A DNA stretch of 64,000 nt from Ptiloglossa arizonensis. Lineage: Eukaryota; Arthropoda; Insecta; Hymenoptera; Colletidae. The stretch is from NCBI RefSeq assembly GCF_051014685.1, contig NW_027479434.1, positions 1-64,000 of the forward strand, given 5' to 3'. The translations under genes and the position numbers were made by a program. Of this stretch, positions 41,731 to 55,984 are shown in pieces (the stretch's first letter is position 1; each line of letters starts with the position of its first letter). A model generated the notes under the pieces. It saw only the letters and a program-made list of their open reading frames with translations, searched no databases and was not told where the DNA came from.

Positions 41731-43868
41731 ACCTTATACGTGATACGTCATACGTTATACGTTATACGCTATACGTTATACGTTATACGTTAAAAGTTAT
41801 ACGTCATACGTTATACGTTATACGTTATACGTTATACGTTTTACGTTATACGTTATACGTTATACGTTATACGTTATACGTTATACGTTATACGTCATAC
41901 GTTATAAGTTATACGTTATACGTTATACGTTATACGTTATACGTTTTACGTTATACGTTATACGTTATACGTTATACGTTATAAGTTATAGGTTATACCT
42001 TATACATTATACGTCACACGTTATACGTTATACGTAATACGGTATACGTTATGCGTTATACGCTATACGTTATACGTTATACGTTATACGTTATACGTTA
42101 TACGTTATACGTTATACGTTATACGTTATACGTTATACGTTATACGTTATACGTTATACGTTATACGTTATACGTTATACGTTGTACGTTATACGTTGTA
42201 CGTCATACGTTATACGTTATACGTTATACGTTATACGTTATACGTTATACGTTATACGTTATACGTTATACGTTATACGTTATACGTTATACGTTATACG
42301 TTATACGTTATACGTTATACGTTATACGTTATACGTTATACGTTGTACGTTATACGTTGTACGTTATACGTTGTACGTCATACGTTATACGTTATACGTT
42401 ATACGTTATACGTTATACGTTATACGTTATACGTTATACGTTATACGTTATACGTTATACGTAATACGTTATATGTTATACGTTATAGGTCATACCTTAT
42501 ACGTGATACGTCACACGTTATAAGTTATACGTTATACGTTATACGTTATAAGTTATACGTAATACGTTATACGTTATACGTTATTCGTTATTCGTTATAC
42601 GTTATACGTTATACGTTATACGTTATACGTTATACGTTATACGTTATACGTTATACGTTATTCGTCATACGTTATACGTTATACGTTATACGTTATACGT
42701 TATACGTTATACGTTATACGTTATACGTTATACGTTATACGTTATACGTTATACGTTATACGTTATACGTTATACGTTATACGTTATACGTTATACGTTA
42801 TACGTTATACGTTATACGTTATACGTTATACGTTATACGTTATACGGTAAACGTTATGCGTTATACGCTATAGGTTATACGTTATACGTTATACGTTATA
42901 CGTTATACGTTATACGTTATACGTTATACGTTATACGTTATACGTTATACGTTATACGTTATACGTTATACGTTATACGTTATAGGTCATACCTTATACG
43001 TGATACGTAATACGTTATACGTTATACGTTATACGTTATACCGTATACGTTATACGTTACACGTTATACGTTATACGTTATACGCTATACGTTATACGTT
43101 ATTCGTTATACGTTATACGTTATACGTTATACGTTATTCGTTATACGTTATACGTTATACGTTATACGTTATACGTTATACGTTATACGTTGTACGTTAT
43201 ACGTTTTACGTTATACGCTATACGTTATACGTTATACGTTGTAAGTTATACGTTATACGTTATACGTTATACGTTATACGTTATACGTTATACGTTATAC
43301 GTTATACGTTTTACGTTATACGTTATACGTTATACGTTATACGTTATACGTTATACGTTATACGTTATACGTTATACGTTATGCGTTATACGTTATACGT
43401 TATACGTTATACGGTAAACGTTATGCGTTATACGCTATACGTTATGTGGTGTAGGATATATGTCATGCGTTATAGGATATACGTCATGCGTTATAGGATA
43501 TACGTTATACATTATACGTTATACGTTATACGTTATACGTTATAGGTCATACCTTATACGTGATACGTCACACGTTATAAGTTATACGTTATACGTTATA
43601 CGTTATACGTTATACGTTATACGTAATACGTTATACGTTATACGTTATACGTTATACGTTATTCGTTATACGTTATACGTTGTACGTTATACGTTATACG
43701 TTATACGTTATACGTTATACGTTATACGTTATACGTCATACGTTATACGTTATACGTTATACGTTATACGTTATACGTTATACGTTATACGTTATACGTT
43801 ATACGTTATACGTTATACGTTATACGTTATACGTTATACGTTATACGTTATACGTTATACGTTATACG
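41731..43868 (+). repeat. Long duplication pair I, right copy
   Basis: The partner of 31,288-33,425. Differences noted by eye: one extra heptamer near 42,020, loss of two heptamers in the TGTACGT region, TATAAGT at 42,550 and absence of the left copy's variant near 32,218. Confidence 0.82.
43413..43518 (+). repeat. Cassette E, right-hand subtype, copy 3
   Basis: It lies exactly 10,443 bp from the copy at 32970, within the long duplication described for 31,288-33,425 and 41,731-43,868. Confidence 0.84.
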
Positions 43869-44336
43869 TTATACGTTATACGTTATACGTTATACGTTAT
43901 ACGTTATACGTTATACGTTATACGTTATACGTTATACGTTATACGTTATACGTTATACGATATACGTTATACGTTATACTAATACGTTATACGTTATACG
44001 TTACACGTAATACGTTGTACGTTATACGTTATAGGTCATACCTTATACGTGATACGTCACACGTTATAAGTTATACGTTATACGTTATACGTTATACGTT
44101 ATACGTTATACGATATACGTTATACATTATACGTAATACGTTATACGTTATACGTTATTCGTTATACGTTATACGTTATACGTTATACGTTATACGTTAT
44201 ACGTTATACGTTATACGTTATACGTTATACGTTATACGTTATACGTTATACGTTATACGTTATACGTTATACGTTATACGTTATACGTTATACGTTATAC
44301 GTTATACGGTAAACGTTATGCGTTATACGCTATAGG

Positions 44337-44727
44337 TTATACGTTATACGTTATACGTTATACGTTATACGTTATACGTTATACGTTATACGTTATACGT
44401 TATACGTTATACGTTATACGTTATACGTTATACGTTATACGTTATACGTTATACGTTATACGTTATACGTTATACGTTATACGTTATACGTTATACGTTA
44501 TACGTTATACGTTATACGTTATACGTTATACGTTATACGTTATACGTTATACGTTATACGTTATACGTTATACGTTATACGTTATACGTTATACGTTATA
44601 CGTTATACGTTATACGTTATACGTTATACGTTATACGTTATACGTTATACGTTATACGTTATACGTTATACGTTATACGTTATACGTTATACGTTATACG
44701 TTATACGTTATACGTTATACGTTATAC
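44337..44727 (+). repeat. Pure run of about 56 units
   Basis: It begins after a TATAGGT unit (44,332) and ends at the GATATACG of cassette G'. It is the only long pure stretch between 38 and 60 kb. Confidence 0.8.
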
Positions 44728-44948
44728 GATATACGTTATACGTTATACGTAATACGTTATACGTTATACGTTACACGTAATACGTTGTACGTTATACGTT
44801 ATAGGTCATACCTTATACGTGATACGTCACACGTTATAAGTTATACGTTATACGTTATACGTTATACGTTATACGTTATACGATATACGTTATACATTAT
44901 ACGTAATACGTTATACGTTATACGTTATTCGTTATACGTTATACGTTA

Positions 44949-46229
44949 TACGTTATACGTTATACCGTATACGTTATACGTTACACGTTATACGTTATAA
45001 GTTATACGCTATACGTTATACGTTATTCGTTATACGTTATACGTTATACGTTATACGTTATTCGTTATACGTTATACGTTATACGTTATACGTTATACGT
45101 TATACGTTATACGTTATACGTTATACGTTTTACGTTATACGCTATACGTTATACGTTATACGTTATAAGTTATACGTTATACGTTATACGTTATACGTTA
45201 TACGTTATACGTTATACGTTATACGTTATACGTTTTACGTTATACGTTATACGTTATACGTTATACGTTATACGTTATACGTTATACGTTATACGTTATA
45301 CGTTATGCGTTATACGTTATACGTTATACGTTATACGGTAAACGTTATGCGTTATACGCTATACGTTATGTGGTGTAGGATATATGTCATGCGTTATAGG
45401 ATATACGTCATGCGTTATAGGATATACGTTATACATTATACGTTATACGTTATACGTTATACGTTATAGGTCATACCTTATACGTGATACGTCACACGTT
45501 ATAAGTTATACGTTATACGTTATACGTTATACGTTATACGTTATACGTAATACGTTATACGTTATACGTTATACGTTATACGTTATTCGTTATACGTTAT
45601 ACGTTGTACGTTATACGTTATACGTTATACGTTATACGTTATACGTTATACGTTATACGTCATACGTTATACGTTATACGTTATACGTTATACGTTATAC
45701 GTTATACGTTATACGTTATACGTTATACGTTATACGTTATACGTTATACGTTATACGTTATACGTTATACGTTATACGTTATACGTTATACGTTATACGT
45801 TATACGTTATACGTTATACGTTATACGTTATACGTTATACGTTATACGTTATACGTTATACGTTATACGTTATACGTTATACGTTATACGATATACGTTA
45901 TACGTTATACGTAATACGTTATACGTTATACGTTACACGTAATACGTTGTACGTTATACGTTATAGGTCATACCTTATACGTGATACGTCACACGTTATA
46001 AGTTATACGTTATACGTTATACGTTATACGTTATACGTAATACGTTATACGTTATACGTTATACGTTATTCGTTATACGTTATACGTTATACGTTATACG
46101 TTATACGTTATACGTTATACGTTATACGTTATACGTTATACGTTATACGTTATACGTTATTCGTCATACGTTATACGTTATACGTTATACGTTATACGTT
46201 ATACATTATACGTTATACGTTATACGTTA
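44949..46229 (+). repeat. Long duplication pair II, right copy
   Basis: The partner of 34,150-35,430. Its left edge is abrupt: the sequence before about 44,950 follows the A-GATATACG-TATACAT series seen at 44,034, not the sequence before 34,150. Confidence 0.8.
45337..45442 (+). repeat. Cassette E, right-hand subtype, copy 4
   Basis: It lies 10,799 bp from the copy at 34538, within the duplication pair 34,150-35,430 and 44,949-46,229. Confidence 0.84.
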
Positions 46230-49164
46230 TACGTTATACGTTATACGTTATGCGTTATACGTTATACGTTATACGTTATACGTTATACGTTATACGTTAT
46301 ACGTTATACGTTATACGTTATACGTTATACGTTATACGTTATACGTTATACGTTATACGTTATACGTTATACGTTATACGTTATACGTTATACGTTATAC
46401 GTTATACGTTATACGTTGTACGTTATACGTTATACGTTATGCGTTATACGATATACGTTATACATTATACGTAATACGTTATACGTTATACGTTATACGT
46501 AATACGTTATACGTTATACGTTATACGTTATACGTTATACGTTATACGTTATACGTTATACGTTATACGTTATACGTTATACGTTATACGTTATACGTTA
46601 TACGTCATACGTTATACGTTATACGTTATACGTTATACGTTATACGTTATACGTTATACGTTATACGTTATACGTTATACGTTATACGTTATACGTTATA
46701 CGTTATACGTTATACGATATACGTTATACGTTATACGTAATACGTTATACGTTATACGTTACACGTAATACGTTGTACGTTATACGTTATAGGTCATACC
46801 TTATACGTGATACGTCACACGTTATACGTTATACGTTATACGTTATACGTTATACGTTATACGTTATACGTTATACGTTATACGTTATACGTTATACGTT
46901 ATAAGTTATACGTTATACGTTATACGTTATACGTTATACGTTATACGTTATACGTTATACGTTATACGTTATACGTTGTACGTTATACGTTATACGTTAT
47001 ACGTTATACGATATACGTTATACATTATACGTAATACGTTATACGTTATACGTTATACGTAATACGTTATACGTTATACGTTATACGTTATACGTTATAC
47101 GTTATACGTTATACGTTATACGTTATACGTTATACGTTATACGTTATACGTTATACGTTATACGTTATACGTTATACGTCATACGTTATACGTTATACGT
47201 TATACGTTATACGTTATACGTTATACGTTATACGTTATACGTTATACGTTATACGTTATACGTTATACGTTATACGTTATACGTTATACGTTATACGTTA
47301 TACGATATACGTTATACGTTATACGTAATACGTTATACGTTATACGTTACACGTAATACGTTGTACGTTATACGTTATAGGTCATACCTTATACGTGATA
47401 CGTCACACGTTATAAGTTATACGTTATACGTTATACGTTATACGTTATACGTTATACGTAATACGTTATACGTTATACGTTATACGTTATTCGTTATACG
47501 TTATACGTTATACGTTACACGTTATACGTTATACGTTATACGTTATACGTTATACGTTATTCGTCATACGTTATACGTTATACGTTATACGTTATACGTT
47601 ATACGTTATACGTTATACGTTATACGTTATACGTTATACGTTATACGTTATGCGTTATACGTTATACGTTATACGTTATACGTTATACGTTATACGTTAT
47701 ACGTTATACGTTATACGTTATACGTTATACGTTATACGTTATACGTTATACGTTATACGTTATACGTTATACGTTATACGTTATACGTTATACGTTATAC
47801 GTTATACGTTATACGTTATACGTTATACGTTATACGATATACGTTATACGTTATACGTAATACGTTATACGTTATACGTTATACGTAATACGTTATACGT
47901 TATACGTTATACGTTATACGTTATACGTTATACGTTATACGTTATACGGTAAACGTTATGCGTTATACGCTATAGGTTATACGTTATACGTTATACGTTA
48001 TACGTTATACGTTATACGTTATACGTTATACGTTATACGTTATACGTTATACGTTATACGTTATACGTTATACGTTATACGTTATACGTTATACGTTATA
48101 CGTTATACCTTATACATTATACGTCAGACGTTATACGTTATACGTAATACGGTATACGTTATGCGTTATACGCTATACGTTATACGTTATGCGCTATACG
48201 TAATACGTTATACGTTATAGGTTATACGTTATACGTTATACGTTATACGTTATACGTTATACGTTATACGTTATACGTTATACGTTATACGTTATACGTT
48301 GTACGTTATACGTTATACGTTATACGTTATACGATATACGTTATACATTATACGTAATACGTTATACGTTATACGTTATACGTAATACGTTATACGTTAT
48401 ACGTTATACGTTATACGTTATACGTTATACGTTATACGTTATACGTTATACGTTATACGTTATACGTTATACGTTATACGTTATACGTCATACGTTATAC
48501 GTTATACGTTATACGTTATACGTTATACGTTATACGTTATACGTTATACGTTATACGTTATACGTTATACGTTATACGTTATACGTTATACGTTATACGA
48601 TATACGTTATACGTTATACGTTATACGTTATACGATATACGTTATACGTTATACGTAATACGTTATACGTTATACGTTATACGTTATACGTTATACGTTA
48701 TACGTTATACGTTATACGGTAAACGTTATGCGTTATACGCTATAGGTTATACGTTATACGTTATACGTTATACGTTATACGTTATACGTAATACGTTATA
48801 CGTTATACGTTATACGTTATACCGTATACGTTATACGTTATACGTTATACGTTATACGTTATACGTTATACGTTATACGTTATACGTTATACGTTATACG
48901 TTATACGTTATACGCTATACGTTATACGTTATACGTTATAAGTTATACGTTATACGTTATACGTTATACGTTATACGTTATACGTTATACGTTATACGTT
49001 ATACGTTATACGTTATACGTTTTACGTTATACGTTATACGTTATACGTTATACGTTATACGTTATACGTTATACGTTATACGTTATACGTTATACGTTAT
49101 ACGTTATACGTCATACGTTATACGTTATACGTTATACGTTATACGTTATACGTTATACGTTATA

Positions 49165-50024
49165 GGTCATACCTTATACGTGATACGTCACACGTTATAA
49201 GTTATACGTTATACGTTATACGTTATACGTTATACGTTATACGTAATACGTTATACGTTATACGTTATACGTTATACGTTATAGGTCATACCTTATACGT
49301 GATACGTCACACGTTATAAGTTATACGTTATACGTTATACGTTATACGTTATACGCTATACGTTATACGTTATACGTTATACGTTATACGTTATACGTTA
49401 TACGTTATACGTTATACGTTATACGTTATACGTTATACGTTATACCTTATACATTATACGTCAGACGTTATACGTTATACGTAATACGGTATACGTTATG
49501 CGTTATACGCTATACGTTATACGTTATGCGCTATACGTAATACGTTATACGTTATAGGTTATACGTTATACGTTATACGTTATACGTTATACGTTATACG
49601 TTATACGTTATAAGTTATACGTTATACGTTATACGTCATACGTTATATGTTATACGTTATACTTTATACGTTATACGTTATACGTTATACGTTATACGCT
49701 ATAAGTTATAGGTCATACCTTATACGTGATGCGTCATACGTTATACGTTATACGTTATACGTTATACGTTATACGTTATACGTTATACGTTATACGTTAT
49801 ACGTTATACGTTATACGTTATACGTTATACGTTATACGTTATACGTTATACGTTATACGTTATACGTTATACGTTATACGTTATACGTTGTTCGTTATAC
49901 GTTATACGTTATATGTTATACGTTATACGTTATACGTTATACGTTATACGTTACACGTTATACGTTATACGTTATACGTTATACCTTATACATTATACGT
50001 CACACGTTATACGTTATACGTAAT
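49165..50024 (+). repeat. Duplication pair III, left copy (A-A-C-D-A)
   Basis: A cores at 49165, 49284 and 49711, CAGACGT at 49462 and D at 49647 all recur exactly 4,277 bp downstream. The one difference I see in the landmarks is GATGCGT here against GATACGT. The copies part at 50,024, where this one continues AATACGT and runs into A (50075), while the other continues AATACGG into the rest of cassette C. Confidence 0.82.
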
Positions 50025-50769
50025 ACGTTATACGTTATACGTTATACGTAATACGTTATACGTTATACGTTATAGGTCATACCTTATACGTGATACGTCA
50101 CACGTTATAAGTTATACGTTATACGTTATACGTTATACGTTATACGTAATACGTTATACGTTATACGTTATACGTTATTCGTTATACGTTATACGTTATA
50201 CGTTATACGTTATACGTTATACGTTATACGTTATACGTTATACGTTATACGTTATACGTTATACGTTATACGTTATACGTTATACGTTATACGTTATACG
50301 TTATACGTTATTCGTTATACGTTATACGTTATACGTTATACGTTATACGTTATACGTTATACGTTATACGTTATACGATATACGTTATACGTTATACGTA
50401 ATACGTTATACGTTATACGTTATACGTAATACGTTATACGTTATACGTTATAGGTCATACCTTATACGTGATACGTCACACGTTATAAGTTATACGTTAT
50501 ACGTTATACGTTATACGTTATACGTAATACGTTATACGTTATACGTTATACGTTATTCGTTATACGTTATACGTTATACGTTATACGTTATACGTTATAC
50601 GTTATACGTTATTCGTCATACGTTATACGTTATACGTTATACGTTATACGTTATACGTTATACGTTATACGTTATACGTTATACGTTATACGTTATACGT
50701 TATACGTTATACGTTATACCTTATACGTTATACGTTATACGTTATACGTTATACGTTATACGTTATACG

Positions 50770-51890
50770 TTATAAGTTATACGTTATACGTTATTCGTCA
50801 TACGTTATACGTTATACGTTATACGTTATACGTTATTCGTCATACGTTATACGTGATACGTTATACGTTATACGTTATACGTTATACGTTATACGTTATA
50901 CGTTATACGTTATACGTTATACGTTAAACGTTATACGTTATACGTTATACGTTATACGTTATACGTTATACGTTATACGTTATACGTTATACGTTATACG
51001 TTATACGTTATACGTTATACGTTATACGTAATACGTTATACGTTATACGTTATAGGTCATACCTTATACGTGATACGTCACACGTTATAAGTTATACGTT
51101 ATACGTTATACGTTATACGTTATACGTAATACGTTATACGTTATACGTTATACGTTATTCGTTATACGTTATACGTTATACGTTATACGTTATACGTTAT
51201 ACGTTATACGTTATACGTTATACGTTATACGTTATTCGTCATACGTTATACGTTATACGTTATACGTTATACGTTATACGTTATACGTTATACGTTATAC
51301 GTTATACGTTATACGTTATACGTTATACGTTATACGTTAAACGTTATACGTTATACGTTATACGTTATACGTTATACGTTATACGTTATACGTTATACGT
51401 TATACGTTATACGATATACGTTATACGTTATACGTAATACGTTATACGTTATACGTTACACGTAATACGTTGTACGTTACACGTTATAGGTCATACCTTA
51501 TACGTGATACGTCACACGTTATAAGTTATACGTTATACGTTATACGTTATACGTTATACGTAATACGTTATACGTTATACGTTATACGTTATTCGTTATA
51601 CGTTATACGTTATACGTTATACGTTATACGTTATACGATATACGTTATACGTTATACGTTATACGTTATTCGTCATACGTTATACGTTATACGTTATACG
51701 TTATACGTTATACGTTATACGTTATACGTTATACGTTATACGTTATACGTTATACGTTATGCGTTATACGTTATACGTTATACGTTATACGTTATACGTT
51801 ATACGTTTTACGTTATACGTTATACGTTATACGTTATACGTTATACGTTATACGTTATACGTTATACGTTATACGTTATACGTTATACAT
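50770..51890 (+). repeat. Duplication pair V, left copy
   Basis: TATAAGT (50,776), two TATTCGT-CATACGT groups, GATACGT, TAAACGT, A (51055), G' and A with a preceding TACACGT (51489), GATATACG (51,631), TATGCGT (51,762) and TTTACGT (51,807) recur in order in the last 1.1 kb of the window, at offsets of 12,103-12,110 bp. Confidence 0.8.
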
Positions 51891-53274
51891 TATACGTTAT
51901 ACGTTATACGTTATACGTTATACATTATACGTTATACGATATACGTTATACATAATACGTAATACGTTATACGTTATACGTTATACGTTATATGTTATAC
52001 GTTATACGTTATACGTTATACGTTATACGTTATACGTTATACGTTATACGTTATACGTTATACGTTATACGATATACGTTATACGTTATACGTAATACGT
52101 TATCGGTTATACGTTACACGTAATACGTTGTACGTTATACGTTATAGGTCATACCTTATACGTGATACGTCACACGTTATAAGTTATACGTTATACGTTA
52201 TACGTTATACGTAATACGTTATACGTTATACAGTGTACGTTATACGTTATACGTTATACGTTATACGTTATACGTTATACGTTATACCTTATACGTTATA
52301 CGTTATACGTTATACGTTATACGTTATACGTTATACGTTATACGTTTTACGTTATACGTTTTGCGTTATACGTTATACGTTATACGTTATACGTTATTCG
52401 TTATACGTTATACGTTGTACGTTATACGTTATACGTTATACGTTATACGTTATACGTTATACGTTATACGTTATACGTTATACGTTATACGTTATACGTT
52501 ATACGTTTTACGTTATACGTTTTGCGTTATACGTTATACGTTATACGTTATACGTTATTCGTTATACGTTATACGTTGTACGTTATACGTTATACGTTAT
52601 ACGTTATACGTTATACGTTATACGTTATACGTTATACGTTATACGTTATACGTTATACGTTATACGTTATACGTTATACGTTATACGTTATACGTTATAC
52701 GTTATACGTTATACGTTATACGTTATACGTTATACGTTATACGTTATACGTTATACGTTATACGTTATACGTTATACGTTATACGTTATACGTTATACGT
52801 TATACGTTATAGGTCATACCTTATACGTGATACGTAATACGTTATACGTTATACGTTATACGTTATACGTTATACCGTATACGTTATACGTTACACGTTA
52901 TACGTTATACGTTATACGCTATACGTTATACGTTATTCGTTATACGTTATACGTTATACGTTATACGTTATACGTTATACGTTATACGTTATACGTTATA
53001 CGTTATACGTTATACGTTATACGTTATACGTTATACGTTATACGTTATACGTTATACGCTATACGTTATACGTTATACGTTATAAGTTATACGTTATACG
53101 TTATACGTTATACGTTATACGTTATACGTTATACGTTATACGTTATACGTTATACGTTATACGTTTTACGTTATACGTTATACGTTATACGTTATACGTT
53201 ATACGTTATACGTTATACGTTATACGTTATACGTTATACGTTATACGTTATACGTTATACGTTATACGTTATAC

Positions 53275-53380
53275 GGTAAACGTTATGCGTTATACGCTAT
53301 ACGTTATGCGGTGTAGGATATACGTCATGCGTTATAGGATATACGTCATGCGTTATAGGATATACGTTATACATTATACG
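53275..53380 (+). repeat. Cassette E, left-hand subtype in the right half
   Basis: It has TATGCGG and two unaltered 21-bp motifs, so it belongs to the left-hand subtype although it lies at 53 kb. This separates it from the copies at 33-45 kb. Confidence 0.84.
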
Positions 53381-53441
53381 TTATACGTTATACGTCATAC
53401 GTTATACGTTATACGTTATACGTTATACGTTATACGTTATA

Positions 53442-54301
53442 GGTCATACCTTATACGTGATACGTCACACGTTATAAGTTATACGTTATACGTTATACGT
53501 TATACGTTATACGTTATACGTAATACGTTATACGTTATACGTTATACGTTATACGTTATAGGTCATACCTTATACGTGATACGTCACACGTTATAAGTTA
53601 TACGTTATACGTTATACGTTATACGTTATACGCTATACGTTATACGTTATACGTTATACGTTATACGTTATACGTTATACGTTATACGTTATACGTTATA
53701 CGTTATACGTTATACGTTATACCTTATACATTATACGTCAGACGTTATACGTTATACGTAATACGGTATACGTTATGCGTTATACGCTATACGTTATACG
53801 TTATGCGCTATACGTAATACGTTATACGTTATAGGTTATACGTTATACGTTATACGTTATACGTTATACGTTATACGTTATACGTTATAAGTTATACGTT
53901 ATACGTTATACGTCATACGTTATATGTTATACGTTATACTTTATACGTTATACGTTATACGTTATACGTTATACGCTATAAGTTATAGGTCATACCTTAT
54001 ACGTGATACGTCATACGTTATACGTTATACGTTATACGTTATACGTTATACGTTATACGTTATACGTTATACGTTATACGTTATACGTTATACGTTATAC
54101 GTTATACGTTATACGTTATACGTTATACGTTATACGTTATACGTTATACGTTATACGTTGTTCGTTATACGTTATACGTTATATGTTATACGTTATACGT
54201 TATACGTTATACGTTATACGTTACACGTTATACGTTATACGTTATACGTTATACCTTATACATTATACGTCACACGTTATACGTTATACGTAATACGGTA
54301 T
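53442..54301 (+). repeat. Duplication pair III, right copy
   Basis: The partner of 49165-50024, with A at 53442, 53561 and 53988, C at 53739 and D at 53924. It continues with a complete C ending TATGCGC-TGTACGT near 54,340, so it is probably the less altered copy. Confidence 0.82.
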
Positions 54302-55490
54302 ACGTTATGCGTTATACGCTATACGTTATACGTTATGCGCTGTACGTAATACGTTATACGTTATAGGTTATACGTTATACGTTATACGTTATACGTTATA
54401 CGTTATACGTTATACGTTTTACGTTATACGTTATACGTTATACGCTATACGTTATACGTTATACGTTATACGTTAAAAGTTATACGTCATACGTTATACG
54501 TTATACGTTATACGTTATACGTTTTACGTTATACGTTATACGTTATACGTTATACGTTATACGTTATACGTTATACGTTATACGTTATACGTTATACGTT
54601 ATACGTTATACGTTATACGTTATACGTTATACGATATACGTTATACGTTATACGTAATACGTTATACGTTATACGTTATACGTAATACGTTATACGTTAT
54701 ACGTTATAGGTCATACCTTATACGTGGTACGTCACACGTTATAAGTTATACGTTATACGTTATACGTTATACGTTATACGTAATACGTTATACGTTATAC
54801 GTTATACGTTATTGGTTATACGTTATACGTTATACGTTATACGTTATACGTTATACGTTATACGTTATACGTTATTCGTCATACGTTATACGTTATACGT
54901 TATACGTTATACGTTATTCGTCATACGTTATACGTGATACGTTATACGTTATACGTTATACGTTATACGTTATACGTTATACGTTATACGTTATACGTTA
55001 TACGTTAAACGTTATACGTTATACGTTATACGTTATACGTTATACGTTATACGTTATACGTTATACGTTATACGTTATACGTTATACGTTATACGTTATA
55101 CGTTATACGTTATACGTTATACGTTATACGTTATACGCTATACGTTATACGCTATACGTTATACGTTATACGTTATACGTTATACGTTATACGTTATACG
55201 TTATACGTTATACGTTATACGTTATACGTTGTACGTTATACGTTGTACGTTATACGTTGTACGTTATACGTTGTACGTCATACGTTATACGTTATACGTT
55301 ATACGTTATACGTTATACGTTATACGTTATACGTTATACGTTATACGTTATACGTTATACGTTATACGTTATACGTAATACGTTATACGTTATACGTTAT
55401 AGGTCATACCTTATACGTGATACGTCACACGTTATAAGTTATACGTTATACGTTATACGTTATACGTTATACGTAATACGTTATACGTTA
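54000..55490 (+). repeat. Duplication pair IV, left copy
   Basis: It resembles 58,886-60,369 at an offset of 4,879-4,886 bp: C with TGTACGT end, TAAAAGT, G'-like series, an A with TGGTACGT in place of GATACGT (54709 and 59595), TATTGGT, CATACGT groups, TGTACGT alternations (55,229-55,275 and 60,108-60,154) and A (55402 and 60281). The TGGTACGT and TATTGGT changes occur only in these two places. Confidence 0.82.
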
Positions 55491-55545
55491 TACGTTATAC
55501 GTTATTCGTTATACGTTATACGTTATACGTTATACGTTATACGTT

Positions 55546-55577
55546 ATACGTTATACGTGATACGTCACACGTTATAA
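55546..55577 (+). repeat. Right half of cassette A only
   Basis: GATACGT, CACACGT and TATAAGT appear after plain units without the TATAGGT and CATACCT units. It is the reciprocal of the half-cassette at 11,013, though at a different place. Confidence 0.8.
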
Positions 55578-55984
55578 GTTATACGTTATACGTTATACGT
55601 TATACGTTATACGTAATACGTTATACGTTATACGTTATACGTTATTCGTTATACGTTATACGTTATACGTTATACGTTATACGTTATACGTTATACGTTA
55701 TTCGTCATACGTTATACGTTATACGTTATACGTTATACGTTATACGTTATACGTTATACGTTATACGTTATACGTTATACGTTATACGTTATACGTTATA
55801 CGTTATACGTTATACCTTATACGTTATACGTTATACGTTATACGTTATACGTTATACGTTATACGTTATACGTTATACGTTATACGTTATACGTTATACG
55901 CTATACGTTATACGCTATACGTTATACGTTATACGTTATACGTTATACGTTATACGTTATACGTTATACGTTATACGTTATACG

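Larger units (their letters stand above)
1150..53830 (+). repeat. Cassette C family
   Basis: Cassette C begins with CAGACGT and continues over about 14 heptamers with AATACGG, TATGCGT, TATACGC, TATGCGC, AATACGT and finally TATAGGT, with plain units between. It is usually preceded by TATACCT and TATACAT. CAGACGT is seen near 1156, 1989 (truncated), 2220, 6869, 7771 (truncated), 8023, 13361, 14271 (truncated), 14530, 17088, 19081, 19955 (truncated), 20186, 21117, 26870, 27745 (truncated), 27990, 29547, 33427, 41484, 48124, 49462 and 53739. The truncated form stops after the first TATGCGT. Truncated-to-full distances in the five R blocks are 231, 252, 259, 231 and 245 bp, all multiples of 7. Confidence 0.8.
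1345..53990 (+). repeat. Cassette D family
   Basis: Cassette D has TATAAGT, three units later CATACGT, then TATATGT, a normal unit and TATACTT. The TATATGT unit supplies an ATG, which explains the many open frames that seem to start here. ATG positions: 1376, 2398, 7067, 8201, 13560, 14708, 17284, 19279, 20364, 21316, 27069, 28168, 29743, 33605, about 38188, about 38972, 41661, 49647 and 53924. One subtype leads within about 60 bp into TATACGC, TATAAGT and cassette A; the other runs into plain units and an AATACGT. First-to-second D distances in block R are 1022, 1134, 1148, 1085 and 1099 bp. Confidence 0.82.
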
